DNA from: RYN-428 sp035551995
Lineage (GTDB): Bacteria; Planctomycetota; Phycisphaerae; Tepidisphaerales; Tepidisphaeraceae
NCBI GenBank assembly: GCA_035551995.1
Contig: DASZME010000074.1
Span: forward strand, 14,712 to 78,711
Length of the DNA stretch: 64,000 bases
Direction: 5' to 3'
This document shows positions 28,858 through 38,467 of this stretch, in pieces; within the stretch, counting starts at the first letter, position 1, and each line of letters opens with the position of its first letter. Below the pieces are notes generated by a model. The model was given only the letters and a program-made list of their open reading frames with translations, did no database searches and was not told where the DNA came from. A program made the translations under genes and the position numbers.

Positions 28858-30849
28858 TCACTTCAAATGCGGCCTCACCGCGTCGGCGAGAATTTTATAT
28901 CCGTCGGCGTTGTTGTGCAGGCGATCCTTGAGAAAAATATCCTCGCGCGGCTTCCCGTCGGGACCAAGAAATTCGTTCCAGACCTCCACGAAATCGAGAT
29001 TCTTTCCCGATTCGACGTAGGCCTTAATCAGCCCGTTGGCCTTCTTGCGTTTCTCGGCCTGCGACCATCGCGCCGGATTGGGGCTTGAGCCGAGGTAAAC
29101 GATCCGCACGTCCGGCAACGCCGCCCGCACTTTTTCGACAAACGCCTGAAAGTCGCCGAGAATGCGTTCCGGCGTTTTCCCGGCCGTCAGGTCATTGCCC
29201 CCGGCCTTCAGCACGATCAGCCGCGGCTTGTATGGAATCACGATCCGATCGGCGAAGTGAACCGAATCCGACAATTGCGAGCCGCCGAATCCGCGATTGA
29301 TGACCGTCTGATCGGGGAAATCCTGCGCGGCGGTCTTCCACATGCGGATCGCCGAATCCCCCACAAAAAGCACCGCTCCTTGCGGCGGAGCGGACTTCTT
29401 GTCGGCCGCCTCGAACGCCTCGATTTCCTTCTCGAACGGAGCGGAGCGGGTTGCAGGCGAACGTTCCGCCGCCGGTTTCGCCTCGGCCGTCGCGTCACCG
29501 GTGCGCGGCTCACACCGCAGCAGCGTCATGATCGCAAACGCAGTCCCGTACGGCTTGTGGAAATCCCACATCGCATAGTCCCACCACGAGCCATCCTCTT
29601 CCTGATGCGGAAACACATGCGCCGCGATCCGACTTGCGTCGTCGGTCTTGGCCGGGCCGGCGTCGAGCGCCTCGAGCAATCGGCTGGCGTAATAGTGATC
29701 GAAGTAATAGTAATAGCCTGAAGTCTGGTACCACGATTCGTGCGGCCACGGCCGCTTGCGGCCCATGTCCAGAAACGTGTGCTCCTTGAAAAACAAGTCC
29801 AATCCCTCTTTGATCCGCTGGGAATTCACCTCCTTGGATTTCCATAGCCACAACGCGTAATTCGCCGGCTGCGTGCGGCCGAACGCGCCGCGCGGGCGGT
29901 TGGCCGGGAGCGTGGGATGGTAAAGATAGTCGGCGCCGTAAAGAAAGACGCCGGTGGGGAGTCGCATCTTTTCCAACTGGCGGGTCGCGACCTTGATCAA
30001 TTTTCCCGGGATTTCGATTCCGGCCTGTTTCGCCTCGAACAGCGCGACCAGCCCGGCCGCGGTGCCAAAGCAGGTCGGGCCCATCGACGGCGACTGCGTA
30101 TGGGCGTCGAAATCGTAATAGGCCCAGCCGCCCATGTAGGTGGAATATTCGTCCATCTCCTTGAGATTGCGCTTGGCGACTTCAAGAACGCGCGGGTCTT
30201 TGTCGCCGTGGAGAATTTCCTCGGACATGGCTTGGAGGACGTAAATGTATGCCCAGGTGTTGTAGAGAAGGGCGCCGTCGTCGCGCTTGACGTCGGGCGC
30301 GGTGAGGAGGAATTCAAGCCCCTTGTCGTGGGCGGACTTTTCGCCGGCTTCGCGGAGGGCCATCACGCAAAGGGCGCTGGCGCCAATGCGGAAGGAGTCC
30401 AGGGAGCCGGGGACCATCGAGTAGATTTCGGTTCCGCGTGTCTCGCGGCCGGTGCCCCAGGAGCCGTCTGGGCTTTGGAATTTCTCGAGGAACTTCACGC
30501 CGCGGTCGATCGCGGCGGGAATGGAGACCGGTTGCGTGGCGGGCGCTTGCGCATGGAGTGGCGCGACACAAAAAAACAAAGCCGCCAACGCGATGAAAAC
30601 GACTCGCGCCGGCGACCCGCTTTGCTTCGAGCAATTTTCAGCTTGCCGCAGCGTTTCTGTGTTTAGCGGCCCCGCTTGCGGGGCGTGAGTCGTACCCGAA
30701 ACTCGCGGCGCCGGCACGAAAAATGCGCCGGCGCGCGGGCTTGCGGGGCGCGCTTGCGCGTGAATACGGTTCTTGTTTCTGTATTGAGGCGCGTTTTGAA
30801 TCGCCCCGCAAGCGGGGTCGCTAAACGATGTGAGATACCGCTTTTTCAT
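28858..30849 (-). CDS. Terpene-cyclase-fold (prenyltransferase/squalene oxidase repeat) and SGNH hydrolase fusion
   Basis: A reading frame of 663 codons. The signal peptide appears only at about residues 82-100 (VVFIALAALFFCVAPLHAQA). Residues about 108-455 carry alpha/alpha-toroid repeats with QW-type motifs (FQSPDGSWG, EEDGSWWDYAMW), as in squalene/hopene cyclases, but I see no DXDD catalytic motif. Residues about 490-663 form an SGNH/GDSL esterase: block I GDS, block II GFGGSQ, block III GGND, block V DRLHNN. The first 80 residues are encoded by two inverted copies of a dispersed repeat, so the annotated ATG is doubtful and the true start may have been displaced. It is followed 50 bp downstream by purB. 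Confidence 0.8.
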   Translation of the reverse strand: MKKRYLTSFSDPACGAIQNAPQYRNKNRIHAQARPASPRAGAFFVPAPRVSGTTHAPQAGPLNTETLRQAENCSKQSGSPARVVFIALAALFFCVAPLHAQAPATQPVSIPAAIDRGVKFLEKFQSPDGSWGTGRETRGTEIYSMVPGSLDSFRIGASALCVMALREAGEKSAHDKGLEFLLTAPDVKRDDGALLYNTWAYIYVLQAMSEEILHGDKDPRVLEVAKRNLKEMDEYSTYMGGWAYYDFDAHTQSPSMGPTCFGTAAGLVALFEAKQAGIEIPGKLIKVATRQLEKMRLPTGVFLYGADYLYHPTLPANRPRGAFGRTQPANYALWLWKSKEVNSQRIKEGLDLFFKEHTFLDMGRKRPWPHESWYQTSGYYYYFDHYYASRLLEALDAGPAKTDDASRIAAHVFPHQEEDGSWWDYAMWDFHKPYGTAFAIMTLLRCEPRTGDATAEAKPAAERSPATRSAPFEKEIEAFEAADKKSAPPQGAVLFVGDSAIRMWKTAAQDFPDQTVINRGFGGSQLSDSVHFADRIVIPYKPRLIVLKAGGNDLTAGKTPERILGDFQAFVEKVRAALPDVRIVYLGSSPNPARWSQAEKRKKANGLIKAYVESGKNLDFVEVWNEFLGPDGKPREDIFLKDRLHNNADGYKILADAVRPHLK
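30661..30685 (-). repeat. Dispersed palindromic repeat, copy B (inverted)
   Basis: GTTTAGCGG plus CCCCGCTTGCGGGGCG, the reverse complement of the core. Similarity to the element at 34085-34190 continues leftward for about 35 bp (down to about 30629; shared CAGAAACG, CAAGCTGA and TGCTC blocks). It forms an inverted pair with copy C. Confidence 0.85.
30802..30826 (+). repeat. Dispersed palindromic repeat, copy C
   Basis: CGCCCCGCAAGCGGGG followed by TCGCTAAAC, one base different from copy A. It lies 116 bp from copy B in opposite orientation, within the 5' part of the reading frame 28858-30849. Confidence 0.85.
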
Positions 30850-30869
30850 GCTGTTTAATTTCTTCGGCG

Positions 30870-32294
30870 CTATTTCGCCTGAGTCAAAACTTCGTCCCCT
30901 TCGCGAACGCCGGATAAAATCTCGATCGATTTTCCGTCGGACCGTCCGGTCATCACGTGTCGCGATTCAAATTTGTCCGCCACCTTCACCGACACGCTGG
31001 AATTGGCCACCGCCCCGACGGGAACCAGCAGCACATTTTCCACCAGCGGCACATCGAGATGAACCTGCGCCTTCATCCCCGGCGCCAGTCTCGCGTCCAG
31101 ATCGCCGGTGGAGATGGTCATCGCGTAATTTCCGCTGGTCCCACCGGTGCGGGGGACGGCGTCGCACATGCCCTCGTATTTGAGTTCGGGAAACGCCGCC
31201 GGTTGAATCGACGCTTTTTGGCCCGGCTGAATGGCGAAAAACTTCGCCTCGGGAAGCTCAAGCGCCACGCGCAACCGCCCGGGCCGATAGAGCGTTACCA
31301 AAACGCTAGACCCGCTCAGGCGTTCTCCGGGCCGCAGGCTGCGGGCGTCGGCGCCGGACCAGACGCCGTTGACGATCTGGCCGTACCCGACGATCCCGTC
31401 GCACGGGGCGCGGACGGTGAATTTTTCGGCGTCGGATTTCAAATCATCGAGCTTGAGCTTGACCGTTTCCGCCGCGGCGACGGCCGAGGCCAATCCTGTC
31501 TGACGAAGCACCTTTCCCTGACCCTGGGCGGCTTCAAAGAGGGCGAACTGCTCGCGAGCCGACTCCAGGTTCTCGTCCACGCGCTGCTTGGCCCGCGGGT
31601 AATTGGCGGTGCGAAGCTTGTTCGACAGCGCCTTGGTCAGGTTATAGATGGTCTTGGAAAGATCTACCTGCCGAACCGCGCGCTTCACGACGATGTCGGC
31701 GGTGGCGTTGGTCAATTCTTCGGACTTGTACATCTTCTGGAGTTGATCGAGTTCGTCCTGCCCGTCGTCCATCTGGTTCTTGGCCTGCTCGATGTTCAGA
31801 TCGAGCATCTTCAGCATCTGCGGCCCGTCCACCTTCTCGAACCACTTGACCGCCTCCTCGGCTTCCTTGACCGATTCCTGCTGCTGATGAAGCGCCAGCA
31901 GATCGGCCTGCTCGCCGATTTTCGCCTCCGTCTCGGCGCGGGTGAGCGCGGCGTCGGCGGCGAGCATCTCGTTGTTGGCCGCCGCCAGCGTCCGCTTCAT
32001 CGGCGCCGGGTCGATTTGCAAAAGGACATCGCCCTTCTTAACCGTGGCGCCATTGGGAATGACGGCGGTGATCGTCAATTCGCCGGTATAGGCCTTGGGA
32101 CGCAGCCGAACTTCAAAGGCATCCACCGGATCGAACGCGCCTTGCGCCTCGACATCCAGCGAAAGCGATCCTCGCCGCACCGCACCGGTCTGCGGCGTCG
32201 ACTGTGTCGCGGGCCCGCTGGCCGGCACGTCAGCCCGGGCGGCGGTGAAGAAGGCCGATATCATCAGAAACGAGATCGAGAAAAACTTACGCAC
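30870..32294 (-). CDS. HlyD-family periplasmic adaptor (orphan)
   Basis: A 474-aa exported adaptor. It has a signal at about 1-22, lipoyl halves (ITAVIPNGATVKKGDVLLQIDPAPM and FTVRAPCDGIVGYGQIVNG), a long coiled-coil hairpin (about 95-275, heptad-rich with many Glu/Gln/Lys) and a beta-barrel with LAPGMKAQVHLDVPL. GTG at 32294 has AGGAG seven bases upstream. No ABC or RND pump or TolC gene is adjacent, unlike most HlyD homologues. Its neighbour downstream (28858-30849) starts 20 bp after its stop, so cotranscription is likely. Confidence 0.85.
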   Translation of the reverse strand: MRKFFSISFLMISAFFTAARADVPASGPATQSTPQTGAVRRGSLSLDVEAQGAFDPVDAFEVRLRPKAYTGELTITAVIPNGATVKKGDVLLQIDPAPMKRTLAAANNEMLAADAALTRAETEAKIGEQADLLALHQQQESVKEAEEAVKWFEKVDGPQMLKMLDLNIEQAKNQMDDGQDELDQLQKMYKSEELTNATADIVVKRAVRQVDLSKTIYNLTKALSNKLRTANYPRAKQRVDENLESAREQFALFEAAQGQGKVLRQTGLASAVAAAETVKLKLDDLKSDAEKFTVRAPCDGIVGYGQIVNGVWSGADARSLRPGERLSGSSVLVTLYRPGRLRVALELPEAKFFAIQPGQKASIQPAAFPELKYEGMCDAVPRTGGTSGNYAMTISTGDLDARLAPGMKAQVHLDVPLVENVLLVPVGAVANSSVSVKVADKFESRHVMTGRSDGKSIEILSGVREGDEVLTQAK

Positions 32295-32523
32295 AAGCGT
32301 GCTCCTGAATGTAAGGACCGGAAAATCGGACACGCGACGGCCCGCGGCGGCGCGACGGCGAATATATCCACGGAAACGGCTGGGGACTTCAACGGACTTT
32401 AATATATTACTCCGCCGAGCCGCTTAGGTTTGTGACCGTCGCTACGAAATCACCCGGCCCCGTGTACAATCCGACCGTTATCTATTTTGCGACGACGACC
32501 CCTTCTCCCGCACCGGAGCCGAT

Positions 32524-33222
32524 ATGCAACTGACGCGGCATTCTTCCCTGCTTGGCCTCATGCTGTTTTTCATGGTCATCGGCGCGGCGCCGATCACTCA
32601 GCCGGCGTATCTCGCCCCTGACGCGTTCGATTTCAAAACACTCCTCGGCGATCCGCCCGCCGACGGCTCCGATGGCCAAATGCGGGAAATCGAGGCGCTT
32701 CTTCAGCTTCAGGAAAAGCGCACGCCCGAGGAGATCGAGCGCTGCCGCGATGAAGTGAACGCGGGCGCGTTTATCTTCGCCGACGTCATGGGAAAATGGT
32801 TTAACCCCAAGGATCTCCCGGCCACCGCCGCCCTGATGAAGGAACTGACCGCGCAGACGCGAATCATTTCATCGGCGGCGAAGATCAATTGGAATCGCAA
32901 GCGGCCTTATGTCGTCGACGACAGAATCAAGCCGTGCGTCGAACTGGAAAAATCCTTTTCCTATCCAAGCGGCCACGCCACGCGCGGCATCGTATGGGCG
33001 ACAATTCTGTCGGAAATATTTCCCCAGCATCGCGGCGCGCTCATGGCGCGCGGGCGAGAATTCGGCATCGACCGCTCGATCGCGGGCGTCCACTACCCCT
33101 CGGACGTGGCGGCCGGGCAGAAGCTGGGCGCGGAAATCGCCCGGCGCATGCTGGCCGACCCGGACGTCCGCGAGCGGATCGCCAAGGCAAAGGAACAAAG
33201 CCTTGCAGCGGCTCATCATTGA
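32524..33222 (+). CDS. PAP2-family acid phosphatase (class A, PhoN-like)
   Basis: A 232-aa exported phosphatase with a signal peptide at about 8-25. The three PAP2 motifs are all intact: K-x6-R-P (KINWNRKRP), PSGH (SYPSGHAT) and R-x5-H-x3-D (RSIAGVHYPSD). Arrangement and length match class A non-specific acid phosphatases, which release phosphate from organic monoesters in the periplasm. It is followed 26 bp later by a membrane-anchored unknown. Confidence 0.9.
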   Translation: MQLTRHSSLLGLMLFFMVIGAAPITQPAYLAPDAFDFKTLLGDPPADGSDGQMREIEALLQLQEKRTPEEIERCRDEVNAGAFIFADVMGKWFNPKDLPATAALMKELTAQTRIISSAAKINWNRKRPYVVDDRIKPCVELEKSFSYPSGHATRGIVWATILSEIFPQHRGALMARGREFGIDRSIAGVHYPSDVAAGQKLGAEIARRMLADPDVRERIAKAKEQSLAAAHH

Positions 33223-33248
33223 ACGAACGTGATTCCGGGGAGAACCCA

Positions 33249-34010
33249 ATGACCGCCAGTCCGAGCCCGCTCAATTATGCCGCGGCGCCAAAGGCGCGCG
33301 GATTGCGCCGCGCCGCGATCTGGCTGCTGATCGGCTTTGTCCCGATCGGCGCCGCCCTTGTTTATCGCAACTGGGAGGACGTCAAAAAATACGCCGGCCG
33401 CGCCGGCGAACTGTGGGACCAGCGTCGCTGCCTTGTTTACTCGGCGCCCGCCGATCAAATCGTCTATACCGAAGATCGAGACGAGGCCAAGCGTCTGCTT
33501 GGCCTTAGCGGCTACTTCAGTCCTCATGATAACGGCCGGCCCGACGATGTATTCGCCGCGTACGCTCCGCCGGAGTATGTGAAAGTGCATGGCAAAGACG
33601 CGGAGCACGCGGTCCTGTTCCTGCACGAAAGGCGGACGCCGGACGGCAAGCGGGTGTTGGTGCTGGTGAGCTACGAATGCACGTTGATGGTGTGGCCGGT
33701 CTGCACGTTTGGGACGAGGGAGTTGGCGACCTTGACGACCGACCCGCCGCCGTCACAACATGGATTGGCCGGCTGTATGGACGTGCGTCCTGACCCGCGG
33801 CGCCGGCGGCTGACTTTTTTCGCCGGCCACGCGGACGACTCTGATCCGAGCCATTTCACGATCGCCTATCGCGCCGCCGGCGGCGCCGGTACGGTGGACG
33901 GCTACGTGCGCGACGATGGAACCGTCACAATGAGTGTGCGCGACGGCCCCGCCGCCGGAGCATGGGACGCCGCCGGTAAACCAAAGTGGGAACGAAAGCC
34001 GCTGGAATAG
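33249..34010 (+). CDS. Membrane-anchored protein of unknown function
   Basis: A 253-aa protein with one N-terminal transmembrane helix (about 21-38, AAIWLLIGFVPIGAALVY) and an extracytoplasmic domain I do not recognise. It is rich in Arg/Asp and beta-strand-like segments (VLVLVSYECTLMVWPVCTFG, RRRLTFFAGHADDSDPSHFTIAYR). GGGGAG precedes the ATG at 33249. It may be cotranscribed with the acid phosphatase. Confidence 0.7.
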   Translation: MTASPSPLNYAAAPKARGLRRAAIWLLIGFVPIGAALVYRNWEDVKKYAGRAGELWDQRRCLVYSAPADQIVYTEDRDEAKRLLGLSGYFSPHDNGRPDDVFAAYAPPEYVKVHGKDAEHAVLFLHERRTPDGKRVLVLVSYECTLMVWPVCTFGTRELATLTTDPPPSQHGLAGCMDVRPDPRRRRLTFFAGHADDSDPSHFTIAYRAAGGAGTVDGYVRDDGTVTMSVRDGPAAGAWDAAGKPKWERKPLE

Positions 34011-34084
34011 AAGTTTGAAGGGAGCGCGCTCGCCGTGCCATGGGCATAATGAACCATGCCACCTTTAAGTAGTGCAGGACAAAA

Positions 34085-34190
34085 TTAGAGCATTTCTCAT
34101 GTTGGTGAAGCGACCCCGCGTCGCGAAAAACGCCCCGCAAGCGGGGCCGCTAAACGCAGAAACGTGCGAACAAGCTGACAACTGCTCTAA
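34085..34190. mobile_element. 106-bp MITE-like element with TA-flanked inverted ends
   Basis: Ends TTAGAGCA (34085-34092) and TGCTCTAA (34183-34190) are perfect inverted repeats. Read as TA target duplications, the element is TA-GAGCA...TGCTC-TA, the pattern left by IS630/Tc1-mariner transposases. The interior holds the palindromic core shared by the dispersed repeat family. It has no coding capacity. The right TA falls in the TAG stop codon of the gene 34187-34990. Confidence 0.65.
34131..34155 (+). repeat. Dispersed palindromic repeat, copy D
   Basis: Core CGCCCCGCAAGCGGGG plus CCGCTAAAC, identical to copy A over 25 bp, at the centre of the 34085-34190 element. The CAGAAACG and CAAGCTGA blocks that follow are shared with copy B. 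Confidence 0.85.
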
Positions 34191-34990
34191 CTTCCAAACT
34201 CCGCCGTCACTTTTACCACGTCGCCCGCCTGAACCTCAAGATTGCGCAAACGGACCTGGCCCAGCGACAGCGCGGTCAGAGGAAAACTCCGCCCGTCAAT
34301 CTCCTGAAACTTGGGTCGGATCGCGGCGGCGGCCATATCGCCCATCATGCCGTCGCCGGAGACGGTCAGGTCGGACACGCCGGCGTTCAAATTGTCGTCG
34401 ACCTTCAATTTTCCCCGCAAGGTGAGCGTGGTGGTGACAAAAAGCTTTTTCACTTTCGCGCGAACTTCGACGGCAAGCGCGCGCGGATCGATCTGGGTCA
34501 AGCCAAGACTCATCTCCAGGATCTGAACGCCCTGCTTACTGGCGGCTTCCTTGGCCCCCGACAAAACCAGGGCGTCAAGCTCCGGCTTTTGGATGGCGAT
34601 CGTCATCCGCCCGTCCTGCGCGTCGGCAAGAGACAGAATCGGCGAACCGGATGCGTCGCGATCGTAAACAAAACGGGCGCTGGCCGCGGTCAGGTCCAAT
34701 TGCACCGCGGCCTGCCGGATGTAAAGCGGATGCGCGGCGACCTCAAGCCGATCGGCAAAAACGCCCGGCTGCGATGGCCCTACCCCTTTGGGCTCGGGCG
34801 GAAGACGATCGACGGCACGGGCGCCGGTCAGGTCGATCGTGACCAGGCTAAAGGATGGATAAGAGCCGCCTTCGATTTTCATCGCGCCGCCCGATGACGC
34901 CAGCGTGAACAAACGAGCCGCCCCTTGCGTGACGCTGGCGATCAACTGCTCCGTCGTCGTGGGGAATTCCGATCCGCCGAGATAAAACAT
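34187..34990 (-). CDS. DUF2993-like (LmeA-type lipid-binding) protein
   Basis: A 267-aa protein with no signal peptide. The C-terminal half (TLTLRGKLKVDDNLNAG, LTALSLGQVRLRNLEVQAGDVVKVTAEF) resembles the DUF2993/LmeA family of tubular lipid-binding proteins, known from Actinobacteria and Cyanobacteria. The match is by pattern only, at moderate confidence. Its stop codon is contributed by the MITE-like insertion at 34085-34190, so a few C-terminal residues may have been replaced. The leader before ATG 34990 contains AAGGAGAACC. Confidence 0.6.
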   Translation of the reverse strand: MFYLGGSEFPTTTEQLIASVTQGAARLFTLASSGGAMKIEGGSYPSFSLVTIDLTGARAVDRLPPEPKGVGPSQPGVFADRLEVAAHPLYIRQAAVQLDLTAASARFVYDRDASGSPILSLADAQDGRMTIAIQKPELDALVLSGAKEAASKQGVQILEMSLGLTQIDPRALAVEVRAKVKKLFVTTTLTLRGKLKVDDNLNAGVSDLTVSGDGMMGDMAAAAIRPKFQEIDGRSFPLTALSLGQVRLRNLEVQAGDVVKVTAEFGS

Positions 34991-35097
34991 GGTTCTCCTT
35001 TTGTATCGTCTTCGATTGTCGGCAATACCGCCTCCAGCGGCAATGGCCGAACGCCGCGTATCGGGACGACTGGCAGGTTAATCGGACACCCCCTAGA

Positions 35098-35994
35098 ATG
35101 CAGCAAATGAGCGACAGCGGGACATGGACCGTCCGCCGAATCCTGGAATGGACCGGAAAATTTTTCGAGCGCAAGGATGTTTTTCAGCCTCGGCTCTCCG
35201 CCGAGCAACTGCTCGCGCATGTGCTGAACTATCCGCGGATCAAACTGTATACCGACTATGAACGCGCGCTGAGCGACAATGAGCTTGCCGCCTATCGACA
35301 GTTGGTGCAGCGCGCCGTGGAGGACGAGCCGATCGCATATCTGACGGGCAGGAAACCATTTTTTAACCTGGAATTTGAAGTTACCCGCGACGTGCTGATT
35401 CCCCGCCCCGACACCGAAACGCTGGTTGAAAACGTGTTGCAATATTTTCGACACGAGGCCGGGATGCAGTCGCCGAGAGTGCTGGACTTATGCACCGGCA
35501 GCGGCTGCATCGCGGCGGCCATCGCACATCATCGCAAAAACACGACCGTTGTCGCCACGGAGCTCAGCGCCGCCGCCGCGACGGTCGCGCGCCGGAATAT
35601 CGAACGGCTCGGACTTGGCGAGCGGGTGACAGTCGTGGAGGGGGATTTATTCGAGCCCTTGACCCGGATGGTGGACTTGCAGCCGTTTGACGTCATCGTT
35701 TCCAATCCGCCGTACATCCCCACCGGGCAAATCGCCACGCTCGATAAGAGCGTGCGCGATTTTGAACCCCCGTCGGCGTTGGACGGCGGGCCGGACGGAC
35801 TGGCGTTTCATCGGCGGATTCTCGAGCAGGCGCCGCAACGATTGACGGCCGGCGGACGAATTTTTCTGGAGATCGCCTTCGATCAGGGCGAAGCGATCCT
35901 GACGATCGCCAAAGAGCATGAGACGTTTGAAACCGCCCGGCTGCTCAAGGACGATGGTGGACGCGACCGCGTACTCACCGCCAAGCGAAAATAA
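35098..35994 (+). CDS. prmC: Release factor glutamine methyltransferase
   Basis: A 298-aa PrmC/HemK protein that methylates the GGQ glutamine of release factors. It has an N-terminal helical domain (about 1-90), the SAM-binding motif VLDLCTGSGC (128-137) and the catalytic NPPY at 203-206. The prfA gene, a frequent partner, is not adjacent. There is no clear ribosome site at ATG 35098; an ATG at 35107 is equally possible. Confidence 0.93.
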   Translation: MQQMSDSGTWTVRRILEWTGKFFERKDVFQPRLSAEQLLAHVLNYPRIKLYTDYERALSDNELAAYRQLVQRAVEDEPIAYLTGRKPFFNLEFEVTRDVLIPRPDTETLVENVLQYFRHEAGMQSPRVLDLCTGSGCIAAAIAHHRKNTTVVATELSAAAATVARRNIERLGLGERVTVVEGDLFEPLTRMVDLQPFDVIVSNPPYIPTGQIATLDKSVRDFEPPSALDGGPDGLAFHRRILEQAPQRLTAGGRIFLEIAFDQGEAILTIAKEHETFETARLLKDDGGRDRVLTAKRK

Positions 35995-36073
35995 GGGATG
36001 GAACGTACCTGCGAAATTACGATCACATTGCGTCGAGCCTGAACGGGTCGCGGCGGTCGTCGCCGGCGTTGCA

Positions 36074-37096
36074 CTATTGAGCGAGGTTGTCCCCGCTCAG
36101 GCTCTCGTGACTGAGCACGTCGGCGTGAAAAGTGCTCGATCGCTTCTCAAGGACCTTGGCCTTCTCAAGAAACAGTTTGGCCCGCCCTGTGTCTCCCGCT
36201 TCTTCCAGATGCCGGCCCATATGCGTCAGAAGCATCGCCGATTCTTCGAGGCTGCGGATCACCTGCCACAACATCCCGCCTGTCGATTCCATCACCGCTT
36301 CCAGCAGAGCGCTGTCGGTATAGGCATGTCCGGTATGGCATCGGAATCGCGACATCTTTCCCTCTGCGATCCGCACCAGGGCGCCATGGCATTCGGGGCA
36401 GGTGAACGGCGTGAGGGCGCCAAGGTCCATAATCCCCTTTTGGAAAGCCCCGCCCTCGGCGGCGACCTTGCTCTCGGTGCCCATCCGGGTCTTGATATTC
36501 GATTCCACGTCAACTCCCGTTGGAGGCCGTTCATTCGCAAGGCGCCCGAGCAAGGCGCCGATCTCGGTCGACGGCAGGTTGTAATCGACCTCGACGTGCT
36601 CGAGCGCACTGCGGGGCATCGACTCGAACCTTGCCTGATTCGGCTGTTGAACGATCGCGGTCCCGCCGAGCCGCTTGATACTCCATAAGCCCGACGTCCC
36701 GTCATCGAGAGCGCCGGACAGCACGACGCCGATCGCGCCCGGACCATAGACGTATGCCGCGGAGCGGAAAAGCGCGTCGATGGACGGGCGAAAGCGGTTC
36801 TCCTTTGGTCCCTTCTTAACGGTTACAGAGTCACCCATAATCAGCAGATGATGATCCGGCGGCGCCACATAGATGATTCCCGGCTCGATCGCCGCGCCGT
36901 CTTCGGGATGGATGGCGGGCAGCGGTCCGGACCGGCTGAGGATTTGCGGCAAGGAACTGGCGACGAACGGCGGAATGTGAAGGACCACGAAAACCGGCGC
37001 CGGCAAATCCGCCGGAAGCCGGCACACCACTTCGTTAAGCGTTTCAACGCCGCCCGCGGAAGCCCCAATCACGATCGCTCGCCGAGATGATTTCAT
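36074..37096 (-). CDS. Stand-alone CheB-type methylesterase with zinc-ribbon tail
   Basis: A 340-aa protein. Residues 1-190 form a CheB methylesterase/amidase domain with the catalytic triad S13 (GASAGG), H40 and D131/D132 (LSGALDDGTSG). The usual N-terminal receiver domain is missing, so it is not controlled by CheA phosphorylation. The C-terminal part holds a CPECHG...CHTGH zinc-binding pair (about 228-256) and an amphipathic helical segment. AGGAG precedes ATG 37096. No chemoreceptor or che gene is in the window, so the target protein is unknown. Confidence 0.88.
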   Translation of the reverse strand: MKSSRRAIVIGASAGGVETLNEVVCRLPADLPAPVFVVLHIPPFVASSLPQILSRSGPLPAIHPEDGAAIEPGIIYVAPPDHHLLIMGDSVTVKKGPKENRFRPSIDALFRSAAYVYGPGAIGVVLSGALDDGTSGLWSIKRLGGTAIVQQPNQARFESMPRSALEHVEVDYNLPSTEIGALLGRLANERPPTGVDVESNIKTRMGTESKVAAEGGAFQKGIMDLGALTPFTCPECHGALVRIAEGKMSRFRCHTGHAYTDSALLEAVMESTGGMLWQVIRSLEESAMLLTHMGRHLEEAGDTGRAKLFLEKAKVLEKRSSTFHADVLSHESLSGDNLAQ

Positions 37097-37217
37097 AAGT
37101 CTCCTGTAGGGCCTTTCTCGATACTATAGGCCCGTCGGCGGAATCCGCGAACAAGGACTTGGACGAATCGACCCGCGGCGATTATTCTGTGCCGTCCGCA
37201 AGACAAAGGAGAATCGA

Positions 37218-38276
<1,059 letters not shown>

Positions 38277-38353
38277 GCGGAATAACCGGACGCATGTGCC
38301 CACGCCTGGCGGCCCGATCGGAAATTCCACGCGGATTCCCGCGCCTCAACCGG

Positions 38354-38381
38354 TTGACTATGAAAGGACTGGTGGCATAAT
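38354..38381 (+). promoter_or_regulatory. Sigma-70-type promoter of the DUF2203 gene
   Basis: TTGACT (38354-38359), a 16-bp spacer, CATAAT (38376-38381). A GC-rich hairpin (GGCCGTAC...GTGCGGCC) follows in the roughly 80-nt leader before ATG 38468. Confidence 0.6.
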
Positions 38382-38467
38382 CGGGATCGAACGCTCGCAC
38401 GTTCGCTCCTCCGGCCGTACTGGGTTCCGTGCGGCCAGTTGGCTCACTCCGAGAAAGGCAGTTTATC

